A stretch of DNA of 64,000 nucleotides from Panicum virgatum (taxonomy: Eukaryota > Streptophyta > Magnoliopsida > Poales > Poaceae): positions 52,593,108 to 52,657,107 of the forward strand of contig NC_053142.1 of assembly GCF_016808335.1 (NCBI RefSeq). Direction: 5' to 3'. Below, piece after piece: positions 45,918 through 57,400 of this stretch. Position 1 is the first letter of the stretch. The number at the start of each line of letters is the position of its first letter. The notes below the pieces were generated by a model. That model was not told where the DNA came from and made no database searches. It was given only the letters and a program-made list of their open reading frames with translations. A program made the translations under genes and the position numbers.

Positions 45918-46314
45918 GTCAGTTTTAGCTGGTATGAAATATATTTTTTTTGTTGGTTGCTTGGAATTTTCCTATGGGTTTTGTTGACAGGGAAAGAATG
46001 GTTAGGTCTGGTTATTTGGAATTTCCTTGTGGGTTGTTTGGAATTTCCCTTTGTGTTTTTGTCCACAGAAAAAGAATGGTCAGGTTTGGTTGCTTGGAAT
46101 TTCCCTGACGGAAGCTCACCGATGTGGAAATTTAACAAACCCTCAGGGATAAAAAAAACCGACGGGCAAATTATTATTTCCCTATCGTTATATCCCTGAA
46201 GGTTATTCCCTGTCGGTGTACACACAGGGAAATTATTTTTCAATTTTCTTATCGGTATTTTGTATTTCCCTGTCGGTATGTGCACCCTCAAGGAAATTCT
46301 GGTTTCCAGTAGTG
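45918..46314 (-). mobile_element. CACTA transposon terminal fragment
   Basis: The right edge read on the minus strand is CACTACTGGAAACCAG, a CACTA-superfamily terminus. The adjacent 250 bp carry repeated CCCTGTCGGT/CCGACGGG words typical of CACTA subterminal arrays, and 45950-46110 repeat a GGTTGCTTGGAATTTCCC unit. The other terminus was not found; the SIRE element interrupts its left side. Confidence 0.7.
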
Positions 46315-46316
46315 TA

Positions 46317-46732
46317 TACTAGCAAAATGCCCGTGCGTTGCTACGGTTAAACAATTATTGTACTACTCTTTGAAGAATCCAACAAAGTTTCTTTTTTATC
46401 TTTTCTACTTACACTTTACATTGCGCTTAATGAATCTCTCTCTATATATATATTCTCTATATTTCCTTCTATCTATGTACTCATTGCACCTATGCCATTT
46501 TTATTTGTCAATAGGGTTCCTAAAGAGTAGCGATAAAAATGATTAAAACCATAGTTTACCTATGACGCATCTTGAGATGGACATGAATAGATTGAATATG
46601 GTGTGAATACACAAGTAGATGTAATTGCAGAAGATGATTCATAAGCAAGTCTTTAAGCAATAATTGTTGGATTCTTCAAAGAGTAGTACAATAATTGTTT
46701 AATCATAGCAACGCACGGGCATTTTGCTAGTA
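46317..46732. mobile_element. Inverted-repeat element, 416 bp, ~70 bp TIRs
   Basis: TACTAGCAAAATGCCCGTGC at the left is the exact inverse of the right end GCACGGGCATTTTGCTAGTA, and the match continues with small differences for about 70 bp (through ACTACTCTTTGAAGAATCC). The interior is short and non-coding. This is a common grass non-autonomous DNA element. It abuts the CACTA end three bases away. Confidence 0.85.
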
Positions 46733-46889
46733 AGTAAAAAAATAATAACAAAAGGAAAGATATATTGTACTGCAATGAGCTGGCCGATGGAGCCCACTAC
46801 CCATTTAATTATAGCGTTCCATTCTCTGGAGCCATGACTAATCTAAGCCGTGTATTCCTTTCCTCCTCAATTCTCTGATTGTTCTCAGG

Positions 46890-47951
46890 TGTTGACGCAA
46901 AAATCAACACACTGAAATCTAAGGGCAAGTATTCGTCGAGTCACGGAAAGTCAACCAAGCGTGCCAGTCAATTTGACCTGAAATTGATAAGGGAGAAAAC
47001 AAAGTTAAATTCGAGAGCGTATCAGCTGGGATTCCGAATATCTCTAAGATGGGCGTATCGGCAAGCTTTGCCGATACTATAGAGGATAAAAAGATATTAA
47101 ATGCAAGCGCGTAGTAAACGAGCGTATCGGCAGGATCAGCCGATACACTAAACGACAAAACCGGCTTTGAACAGCCGATCGTGTATGTATGACAAGATCT
47201 AAGTTACGAATGTGTAACTCAGATGATGTGAAGCTAAAAACAGATCTAAACCGGCTCTTGAGATAACAAAAGTGTTACTCCAAAAGCTAAAGCCGATCTA
47301 TTATGTTTTTAGATGTGATAATGGCAAAAAACATAAAAAACCTACAAATCTAGCCGATATCGATAATTGGTGAATAAATCTAGACGAGACGACAGCGATA
47401 CGCCCAGTAGCTAAAGCTCAAATATACTTGGTAAAACGAAAACTCACCAGCAAATCAAGCCGCTCGAATGTGAGACGTCCTTGATCAACTTGAAAGAACT
47501 CGTCGAAAAAAGAAGAGAAAAGACGAAGTCGCCGAAAAAGTGCAAAGGAATTGTAAAGTTTGTTGTATTGGATGTGTATCAAGTTTTTCCGGTTTCTTAC
47601 AACCCGTATTTATAACCTAGCGCTATAGAGTCCTAGCCGATTACGGCGAATATTACTTGACTTAAAAGAAAAGACTATTTAAAGATAAACTACTTTAAAT
47701 ATTACAATCGAATCATCAAGATTCTCGTAGAGTCCGGATCCTCTCCTCCTTCCTTGACTTCATCGGCAACTATCCATCGGCCAAACACCAGAACGGACAA
47801 ATCAGCATCTTCACGGCATATTCCTCTGGTCCATCGGACGGACTCCATCGGCCGATTCCAACACTGTGCATCTTTTGGTTTCTTCCAAATCGGCCACCTT
47901 CTCTTCACAAAAATCACCTTCTTTGACACGTGTCAAAAAACGATGTCAACA
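46890..47951 (+). mobile_element. Solo LTR, 1062 bp, TSD TCAGG
   Basis: Starts TGTTGACGCA and ends GATGTCAACA, with TCAGG on both sides (46885-46889 and 47952-47956). It has a TATTTATAACC box near 47608 and recurring GCCGAT words. No internal region or partner LTR is present. Superfamily not assigned. Confidence 0.88.
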
Positions 47952-47956
47952 TCAGG

Positions 47957-49069
47957 TAAGTCAGTGCTACTGCGCACAAAATTGATCACCGTCAGGCAAC
48001 ATCTCGCAAAAGGGTCTAGAAAAATCCAATGCCAATGGCGTGGTCTTTCCTCTAGTGCTCCAAATTTTGTTGGAGATGGCATAACTTGAGCTAGTTGTTG
48101 CAGTGGCTCCCCCGGAATGGTCCTCTTCTTCCAGGTACTTATTAGCGACTGAATTGAGTAGGTCCTAGCTAATAGTTGATTGCAATTGCAAGCAAGGAAA
48201 AAGGGCGCAATTGGATTCATTTTATGCTATTGTTCAGCTTACTGGTAGGCGATGCTAGCACCAGAGCGGCACCAAAACAAAGAGCATAGTATTGTCAGCC
48301 TCAAACTCGTCCATGGACTTAGGGGTCACGATGTTAAACGATGACACAGGATGCAGGCTGAATCGGACTCAAACCGGCAACGGACAACGTGTCACGTGAT
48401 CGATGGAGGTCGAATAGGACTGGGCCCAACTTGCGGAACGACTAAAAGGGGCGATCCGTGGGAATTAATATAATGTGTGGGATCCACATGTTGGTGTCTA
48501 ATGACGGATCAAAAATTAAAGTACCGCAGAAATGATCCGCTTTTTTATAAATAGGTAAAGATAAAGATGGGTATTCTTTCTTCTGTATAATTTTTTAATT
48601 TCTGGAAGCTTTTCTAGACAACTATTAGATAATAAACTCTTTAAAGAGCGCCCCCCCAAAATATCTGTTAGATTAGGACACTTTATTATGAGATATATTT
48701 CATATTTTTTATTTACATATCAAATTAGATTTGTTCTAAATTAAATTTGATAAATTTTGATCAAATTTATAGAAAAAAACAATAACATTCACAACACGGA
48801 ATTTATTTTATTGAAACCACAATGAAATATAAGTTGACGATGCATATGTTGAATAATATAGTTGTTGCTATAATTTCTAGAATCGATCGAAGTTAAACAA
48901 GTTTGATATAAAACCAACCTAATAAGGCGTGTAAATAAAAACCAAGTGAATAATTAACTTTTTTTGTCAACAGTAGTATAACCGATCAAACCGCCTTGCC
49001 CTCTTCGCAACCCCTCAACCTAGCGATCGTCGATCGAGACGGCGGATCGGATCGCCTGGCAATCGCGCG
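47957..49069. other. Intergenic, with left copy of a flanking repeat
   Basis: No gene. At 48450-48570 lies a copy of the ~120 bp repeat found again at 49674-49795 (GGGCGATCCGTGG...AGGTAAAGATAAAG). 48570-48990 is AT-rich with nothing recognisable. Confidence 0.5.
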
Positions 49070-49670
49070 ATGGAGTCCGGCGACCACGACGGCGATTCCA
49101 ACCCCAAGCTGCCCCGCCGCCGCAACGGGTCCTGCGCGGGCGACCACACAGACCTGCTCTGCGCCCTCCCCGACGAGATCCTCATCTCCATCCTCGCCCG
49201 CGTCGGCGACTCCTGCGCCGCGGTGTCCACGTCCACGCTCGCGCGGCGCTGGCGGTGGCTCGACCCCGCCCGCTGGATCCTCGCGTTCGGCTTCTCTGTC
49301 GGCGACCACCTCTCGCCGGAGAACGCGGGCACCCTGCACCGCTACCGCAACGCGCGGAACAGCGGCGGCGGCAACGGCGATTCGCAGTGGGCGCTCGCCC
49401 GGCAGATCGCTGCTTGCGAGGACCGCGCCATGGAGGCCTACGTCCGCGGGCTCTCCCGCTTTCTCCGCTCCCCCGAGCGCTACCCGGCCGCTAGGTCCCT
49501 CCAGCTCGAGTTCTTCCTCGCGCCGCCGCCGCCGGAGGACCACGACGGAGCCGCCGCCGCCGCCGGGCGGGCCATGGCGGAGTGCCTCGCTTCCTCCTTC
49601 CGCTAGCCGGGCCTCGAGCGCCTGGCCGTCTACGCCTTCCCGCGCGGCGGGTGGCGTCGGGGTCAAGAAC
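49070..49670 (+). pseudogene. F-box gene fragment
   Basis: Starts ATG 49070. After a short N-terminus comes an F-box (DLLCALPDEILISILARV, about residues 29-70, then STSTLARRWRWL). A TAG at 49604 ends a 178-residue frame, yet homology-like sequence continues (GLERLAVYAFPRGGW) until about 49670, where a repeat begins. Grass F-box/LRR or FBD proteins are usually 400-500 residues with C-terminal repeats, which are absent here. F-box proteins choose targets for SCF ubiquitin ligases; this copy is truncated. GC-rich codon use suggests a captured host gene piece between the two copies of a 120 bp direct repeat. Confidence 0.75.
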
Positions 49671-49673
49671 GAA

Positions 49674-49795
49674 AGGGGGCGATCCGTGGAAATTAGTATA
49701 ACATGTGGGACCCACATGTCGGTGTCTAATGACGGACCAAAAGTCAAAGTACCGCAGAAACGGTACGCTCTTTATAAGTAGGTAAAGATAAAGAA
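49674..49795 (+). repeat. Right copy of the ~120 bp direct repeat
   Basis: About 85% identical by eye to 48450-48570 and in the same orientation, including GTGTCTAATGACGGA and AAAGTACCGCAGAAA and the end AGGTAAAGATAAAG. The two copies bracket the F-box fragment, suggesting ends of, or insertions within, a gene-capturing element. Confidence 0.7.
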
Positions 49796-51584
49796 TTAAA
49801 GATACAGAGAGAGATATAACTCATTAGATTCGTCTCGCAGTTTAGCCTCAATATTCTGCAATTATTTTTATAATTAAACTTTATTTAATACCTCAAAATA
49901 GTAAGTTTCTCTTTGATGTGACATGGATTAAAATTTAGCCTCTGAATCCAAACAGCCCCAAATGGCACAACCCACACCTCTAGCCAGAATCCTACAACTG
50001 CACCTGCAAGCAGAAACAACATTCAGGGTGCAAAGATCTACGACCTAACAAAGGTGGCAAAGAATCTACGACCTAACAAAGGTGGCTAAAAAATTTAAAA
50101 GACTTGTTAGACTGTGAAGAGGCCACCCGTTACCACCCCTAGGTACATTTAGGCATCTAGCCGTCTTCATGAAATACCGTGGTCGGGCCTCAACGAGACA
50201 ACAATACTACTTAAACTCTAAGAATAGAATTATTACACAGAAAGCCCAACCAGTTTATGGCTACGGCAGCCCAAGTATGGGCTGGTTGTGTTACAGAGCT
50301 GCTACATTGATTGGGCCCGTTGCTACTGTAGTCATCGGACTGATTTTATTTTAGTGGGCCTTCCGCCTTAAAAAAAAGATTTTATCTTCCCGTGCGTGCG
50401 TGGTGCCAAGTCCTATTTGTATATATGCCATAAAAATGTCCTATATTTGTATAAAGAATGTTTTTTGGGGCGCGGGGGGGGGGGCGTCTCTGAAGAGAAG
50501 AAGCAAAAATGCAAACTATTGTTAGTACTAGTAGTCGTCATAGGAACTCGATCCATTGTGGTAGACGGAAATAATGGTTTAATTAAGGTGATGCACTACT
50601 CCCTTTTTAAATGTTGGTAAACTACTCCACGCTGCAGGCACAGGCATCCGTGATAGTTAGGGGGTGGGTCCCTACTCCTCACCCTGTGCAACCGCAACGC
50701 AAGAGAGAGGCGAGCAAATTTTACTCAGTGGAAGCAAGTCGAGTGTGATTGGAAGATGCTTGATTCGTTTCTTTCTCCTGATCTCCTCTCCACCGGCCAT
50801 GCCGGGCTGCTTGCTCACATGAATGCAAATGCCCTCCTACTTACTGGTCCAAGAGTACAGCAAAGCAAGCTCAAGCTGTTCCACTCCAGGAGGCTCCGAT
50901 CCAGCTAGACGTACAGACCACTGACTGTAGGAGTCCTGCTGTACTGTACCAGTCAGTACTAACACTACTGTCGACCTATTTCCTCAGGGTTTAAAATTCT
51001 AGAGAAATAGTTTGAAAAACTCTCGAAAAATGGTTGAAAAACTCTAGGAAAAGCATTTTTCTAGAAAAATTGATAAGAAAAGAGTTCTAGGAAAAAGTTC
51101 GACGGGAAATGAGGATTACTCTACAATTTTGATCAAAAACCCTAGGGAAGAAACTTTGAACCCTAGGAAAACTGTGTAGAAGAAAGTTTGAAAAAATGTC
51201 GGCCCCGAGCCCCTAGCACCGCTGCTGCTTGGCCGGCCAGGGCGCCGACGCTCTGCGCTGCATCCCGCCGTGTGCCGCCCCGCCCGTTGCTGCCCGCCGG
51301 CATGAGAGAGAGAGAGATTGAGAGAAAGAGAGAGAGAGATGGTCGGTGGATGAGAGTGAGGTGGAGTGAGCTAGTAAGGGGAGGAGATAAAAAGAGTGTG
51401 GAGAGATGAGGATAAAAAATAGAGGAGCGAGGGGACGAGATTGAATGTAGAGGGCGCCATATGCAATATTTTCTTAGGAAATAAGTTATATTTCTAGGGA
51501 AATCGATATTTTCGTACATTTTATGGATAAACCTCATGCTACACGTGGATTCCAGTAGTATAAATATGGAGATGAGTTATGTCA
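49796..51584. other. Intergenic, with MITE fragment
   Basis: At 49810-49963 a MITE remnant ends TCTGAATCCAAACAGCCCC, a common grass terminal motif in reverse; its left end is missing. The rest is without genes. 51000-51180 repeats GAAAAACTCTAGGAAAA-like words, and 51190-51430 is GC-rich with a GAGA microsatellite. Confidence 0.45.
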
Positions 51585-51589
51585 TGCAT

Positions 51590-52659
51590 TGTCCGTACCT
51601 ATGAACTGGGGTACCACCTCTTGCTGTGTCAAGACTCGCGTAGTTATCCGCAACTACGCCCTAAGAAGCTGAGCAGCCGGACCCCTGGGGTCCGGCTCCA
51701 TCTCACCAGACCAACGGTCTCGGACCCGCTTCCCGCAAGGGACGGGTCCGGTGTCACCACGTGTCCCGGAGAAGGGAGCGCTCAGCCAAACAGCCGGGGG
51801 CCCCGGACCCCTCACGGGGTCCCGGACCCCCATATGCTATACGGACCCCTCAGCGGGGAGGGAACAGACACCCCGCCTAGGGGGGTCCGGAGCCGCCACG
51901 TGTCCGCAGTCGGAGGTACGTGCGTGGCCACCAAGCTTCCTCGGGAAGACTTGCCCACCTACCGCATTCAATGAGGGAGACGTTAAGAGCGCTCTACCAC
52001 AGCAGAGCGCGAGGAGACTTTTTGCCAGGCTGTACTGTTGATCGCGCGTTACCAAGGTGCACAGTACAGCCGCTGGTGCCACCCACGCCACGCGCATCAG
52101 TCTGCTACGCCAGTTAGACACGACAGCTCGGCGACGGAGTATCATAGCGCCTACGCGGTAGACCCACAGTCTACGCCGCAACCTACACTGCCTCAACGGG
52201 TGCCTCGCCGATGGGACAGGTGGAGACCCCCCTCGGTCAGAGAGTCTACAGGGCGATGAAGCGTATCCGGCAAAAGATTCACAAGGCACTGTTAATGTCT
52301 TTTTTTCGTGGTATACTATACATCCTCGTTGGGCCCACCTGTCGGTGACCAACGCATGTGTACGCGTCTCCCTTGCGCTATAAAAGGGAGGTGCCCGTTA
52401 GAGAAAGGGGGAGGTGGAAAAAAGAGACTTAGAGGCAGATGATAGACTCATCCATGAACACATGAGCAATACAACTCTCAGTGGACGTAGGGTATTACGC
52501 TCCGGCGGCCTGAACCACTCTAAATCCCTGAGTGTTCTTGTGTTCTTGCTCCATGAGTAGATCTGAGGAATAGTTTGCACTTCCCCGGATAACCATCCTC
52601 TGGGGTTAGGCGGGTGCATTACGCCACCCGGCTGTGGCCCTCCTCCGGGAGCCACGACA
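51590..52659 (+). mobile_element. Tat-related solo LTR, 1070 bp, TSD TGCAT
   Basis: Starts TGTCCGTACC and ends GCCACGACA, with TGCAT at 51585-51589 and 52660-52664. It shares GGTATTACGCTCCGGCGGCC, CTATAAAAGGGAGG and GGGGTCCGG words with the LTRs at 91 and 12569 but is clearly diverged, so it is a sister family. No internal region is present. Confidence 0.9.
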
Positions 52660-53405
52660 TGCATCTTCATTTAGCTAGCTAATAAACATCATCGGTCAGT
52701 GAACTTCTTTGAGAAAGACTATAGTACTAATTAGTAAGTGATCGAGGCGCTATATAGCAGGCAGCAGCTAAGTAGCTTTTTTTTTCTTTTCTTTTCATCA
52801 TGCATGCATGTACGTATATATGACCAATATAAATAATGCAGCACACTACACTGAGATGAGGTCATTAATTAACAATGAGGCAGCAGGTAGAGGTACTATA
52901 GTTGACATCATTCTTTTTCAAAAATTAAGGACGTCACATCATGGATTAAATGGTGATAGTTGACAGCCCAGCTATCATATTAATCAGCCGCTCCGATCCG
53001 TTGCGTTGCGTAGCTAGCAGCTAGCCTTTCGTTGTTGCTACCATGGCAGCGTAGCTGGGCGTGTCTTATGTCCTGTTTAGTGGCCTAAAAGTTGGGGGAT
53101 AAAAGTTATTAGTCGTAGGTGTAGCACTTCATCGGTTTTAAATTACTAATTATTTTGCTTTTACTAGGTGCATATATACTTTTTGTTAGTATCTACTAGA
53201 TATATATATTATTATGTCTAGGTGTATAGTAAAATTTATATATCTATAAAATTTAAAATAACTAATAATTTAGGACGGAGAAAGTTGTTCATCATTAAAG
53301 GATAATCAGAGCTAATGTGGGCTGTAACCACCAATTGGCTATCGATCATCTTTGTAATTTGCCTAATATGGTACATGCTGGTAGCAGTAGGGATGTGCCA
53401 TGGTC

Positions 53406-53477
<72 letters not shown>
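53406..53477 (+). repeat. (AAT)24 microsatellite
   Basis: Seventy-two uninterrupted bases of AAT about 1 kb upstream of the MCTP start codon. Confidence 0.98.
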
Positions 53478-54202
53478 TCAGCTGATTGAAAGGCATGCAT
53501 GATTGTGGCTGTTGGTAGTAGCTACATACTAGTATTAAATTATTATTTTTTGTTAAGCCCCAGCCGATAATGGAGTAGCTAGGGAGTAGCACTAGATGAT
53601 GATAGATGAATGGAGAGCAGCATGCGTGCGTGCAACTAGCCATGCACTAGTTGCAATAATTCAGCGCCGGAAAAAGGGAATTACTGAGTATATGATTGCA
53701 TTGGATGGGATGGGATTGCATGCATGGGCTTCTCCTCGCTCACTAGCTAGCTACCATTTTATTTGAACAAATTAAAAGGGTCTTTTTCTCTTAATTTCTT
53801 TTTTAAAAAGAAAAGAAAAGGCTGTATGTAGTTGGTGGGAAAAATATTTGAGACATTCTCTTCTCTTCTTTATTAAAGAATAGTATAAATATATAAATAG
53901 GGGTATATGGTATTGAAGGCGGCGCCGACGGAGCAGCTGCAGCCTGCAAGGGAGAGGATCGGGATAGCAACGACCGACCGACCGACCGACCGGTGGGCCC
54001 TCCTCTTGCTACCCTTTTAGTATATGCAAGTATATTTGTTTATTTATTGTTCCGGCCGTGGCCGTGGCCGTGGCCGTGCGTGCCAGGGAAGGGAAGGAAG
54101 AGAAGAAGAGCAAAGTCCAGTCTGGCTCTGGCTCCCTGGACAGGGTCGTGCCTGACCTACCTGACTCCTTCCTTCCTCCCTCCCTCCTTCCAGTTCCTCC
54201 TC

Positions 54203-54277
54203 GCAATTGCAATTGCTATTGCTATTGCTATTGCTATTGCTCTTGCTATTGCTCTTGCTCTTGCTCTTGCTCTTGCT
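54203..54277 (+). repeat. GCTATT/GCTCTT hexanucleotide repeat in the MCTP leader
   Basis: About twelve six-base units (GCAATT, GCTATT, GCTCTT) immediately upstream of the coding region, within the likely 5' UTR. Confidence 0.9.
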
Positions 54278-54400
54278 CCCACCCCCACCCGCAAGGCCGC
54301 AACCGCAAACCAGAGCCGCCGATCCACCATGCTCCTCCTCTAACCGCCCGCCCCTCCACCGGCACCGTACCCACCGCGCGCACCAACAAATTAATTAACG

Positions 54401-57400
54401 ATGAAGCTCGCCGTCGAGATCTCCGACGCCGCCGACCTCTCCCCCAAGGACGGCGCCGCCTCCTGCAACCCCTACGTCGAGGTCGACTTCGACGGCCAGC
54501 GCCAGCGCACCGCCACCAAGCCCGCCGACCGCAACCCCTACTGGAACCAGACCCTCGTCTTCGACGTGCGCGACCCCGCCAGGTTCCCCTCCCTCGCCAT
54601 CGACGTCTCCGTGCTCCACGACCGCCGCCTCCTCCAGGACGCCGCTTCTTCCCTCCGACCGCACACCTTCCTCGGCCGCGTCCGCATAAACGCCGCCTCC
54701 GTCGCGCAATCCCCGCAGGAGGCGCTCCTCCAGAGGTACCCGCTCGAGAAGCGGGGGCTCTTCTCGCGCGTCTCAGGAGACATAGCGCTAAGGATCTACC
54801 TACTAACCCAAAATGGAGATGGAGATGCCAACAATTCCAACAATGCTGCTGCTGCTTCCATGGACGGCCAGCAGCAGCAGCAGGAGCCCGTCGCCTTCGC
54901 ACCACCAGATGGGAATGGGAAGAGCGGCGGCGGCAGCCACGACCACCAGGACGAGCCGCGCATCTTCCGCTCCGTGCCTGCAGCAGCAGAATCAGCAGCA
55001 CCAGCAGCAACAACAGCAGGCGACCAACGCCGCCGCGCCACGCTCCACGCCGTCGCCGCGCCGCCCCCGCCGCCCGGCCAGACGGTCGTCATGCCGCGCC
55101 CCCCCGCCGCCGCCGCCGCGCCCCCGCCGCCCGGCGCCGCCTACGGCCTGGTCGAGACCAAGCCGCCGCTGCCCGCCAAGATGGGCCCGCGCGCCGCCGC
55201 CGCCGCCGCCGCCAAGATCGCCTCCACCTACGACATGGTGGAGCCCATGACGTACCTGTACGTGAGCGTCGTCAAGGCGCGCGACCTGCCGACCATGGAC
55301 GTGACCGGCGCGCTCGACCCCTTCGTGGAGGTGAAGCTCGGCAACTTCAAGGGCGTCACCAAGCACCTGGAGAAGAACCCCAACCCGGTGTGGCGCCAGA
55401 TCTTCGCCTTCTCCAGCGAGCACCTGCAGTCCAACCAGCTGGAGGTGGTGGTCAAGGACAAGGACATGATCAAGGACGACTTCGTCGGCCGCGTGCTCTT
55501 CGACATGACCGACGTGCCCGCGCGCGTGCCGCCCGACAGCCCGCTGGCGCCCCAGTGGTACCGGCTGGCCGACCGCTCCGGCGAGAAGCTGCGGCACGGG
55601 GAGATCATGCTGGCCGTGTGGAAGGGCACGCAGGCGGACGAGGCGTTCCCGGAGGCGTGGCACTCGGACGCGCACTCGCTGCCCCTCGAGGGCCTGGCCA
55701 GCACGCGCTCCAAGGTGTACTACTCTCCCAAGCTGGCCTACCTCAAGGTGGTGGCCATCGCGGCGCAGGACGTGGTGCCCGCGGAGAAGGGGCGGGCGCT
55801 GGCGCCCACCATCGCCAAGATCCAGCTGGGCGGGCAGGTGCGGCGGACGCGGCCAGGCCAGCCGGGGGGGTCGGCGAACCCGGTGTGGAACGAGGAGTTC
55901 ATGTTCGTGGCGGCGGAGCCCTTCGACGAGCCGCTGGTGGTGACGGTGGAGGAGCGGGTGGCGGCGGGGCGGGACGAGCCGGTGGGGCGCGTGATCGTGC
56001 CGGTGGCGGCGCCGTACGTGCCGCGGAACGACCTGGCCAAGGCGGTGGACTCCAAGTGGTTCAACCTGTCGCGGGCGCTGACGGCGGACGAGGCGGCGGC
56101 GGGGAAGAAGGACTCGAAGCACTTCTCGAGCAAGATCCACCTGCGGCTGAGCCTGGAGACGGCGTACCACGTGCTGGACGAGTCGACGCACTACGCGAGC
56201 GACCTGCAGCCGTCGGCCAAGAAGCTGCGCAAGGGCGCGGTGGGCATCCTGGAGCTGGGCGTGCTGAGCGCGCGCAACCTCAGCAAGGCCAACACCTACT
56301 GCGTGGCCAAGTACGGCGCCAAGTGGGTGCGCACGCGCACGGCGCTCAACACGCTGGCGCCGCGGTGGAACGAGCAGTACACCTGGGAGGTGTTCGACCC
56401 GTGCACGGTGCTCACGGTGGCGGTCTTCGACAACACCTACTGCCTCGGCGGCGAGGCCGCCAGCAAGCCGGACCAGCGGGTCGGCAAGGTCCGCGTCCGC
56501 CTCTCCACCCTCGAGATCGACCGCGTCTACACCCACTTGTACCCGCTCATGGCCCTCTCCCCGTCGGGGCTCAAGAAGACCGGCGAGCTCCACCTGGCGG
56601 TGCGCTTCACCTGCACGGCGTGGGCCAACATGCTGGGCATGTACGGGCGGCCGCTGCTGCCCAAGATGCACTACACCCACCCCATCTCCGTGCTGCAGCT
56701 GGACTACCTGCGCTTCCAGGCCATGCAGATGGTGGCGGCGCGGCTGGGGCGCGCCGAGCCGCCGCTGCGGCGCGAGGTGGTGGAGTACATGCTGGACGTG
56801 GACTCGCACATGTTCAGCCTGCGGCGCAGCAAGGCCAACTTCTACCGCGTCACCTCCCTCTTCTCCGGCGCCGTGGCCGTGGCCCGCTGGATGGACGGCA
56901 TCTGCAAGTGGAAGAACCCGCTGACGACGGTGCTGGTGCACGTGCTCTTCCTCATCCTGGTGTGCTACCCGGAGCTCATCCTGCCCACCGTCTTCCTCTA
57001 CCTCTTCATGATCGGCGCCTGGAACTACCGCCGCCGCCCGCGCAAGCCGCCGCACATGGACACGGTGCTCTCGCACGCCGAGCTCGCGCACCCGGACGAG
57101 CTGGACGAGGAGTTCGACACCTTCCCCACCAGCAAGCCGGGGGATGTGGTGCGGATGCGCTACGACCGGCTGCGCAGCGTGGCGGGCCGCGTGCAGACGG
57201 TGGTGGGGGACCTGGCCACGCAGGGCGAGCGGGCGCAGTCGCTGCTCAGCTGGCGGGACCCGCGGGCCACGGCCATCTTCGTCATGCTCTCGCTGCTCGC
57301 CGCGGTGGTGCTCTACGTCACGCCCTTCCAGGTGGTGGCCGTCGTCGCGGGGCTCTACCTGCTGCGCCACCCGCGGTTCCGGAGCAAGCAGCCGTCGGTG

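Larger units (their letters stand above)
52665..54400 (+). promoter_or_regulatory. Upstream region and leader of the MCTP gene
   Basis: AT-rich to about 53880, with no other gene. An ATATAAATAG box near 53890-53900 is a plausible TATA element, followed by a long GC-richer leader with short tandem repeats: GACC units at 53970-53992, GGCCGT units at 54055-54078, and GCTATT/GCTCTT hexamers at 54203-54277. Upstream open frames reach back to 54058 but lack conserved content. Confidence 0.5.
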
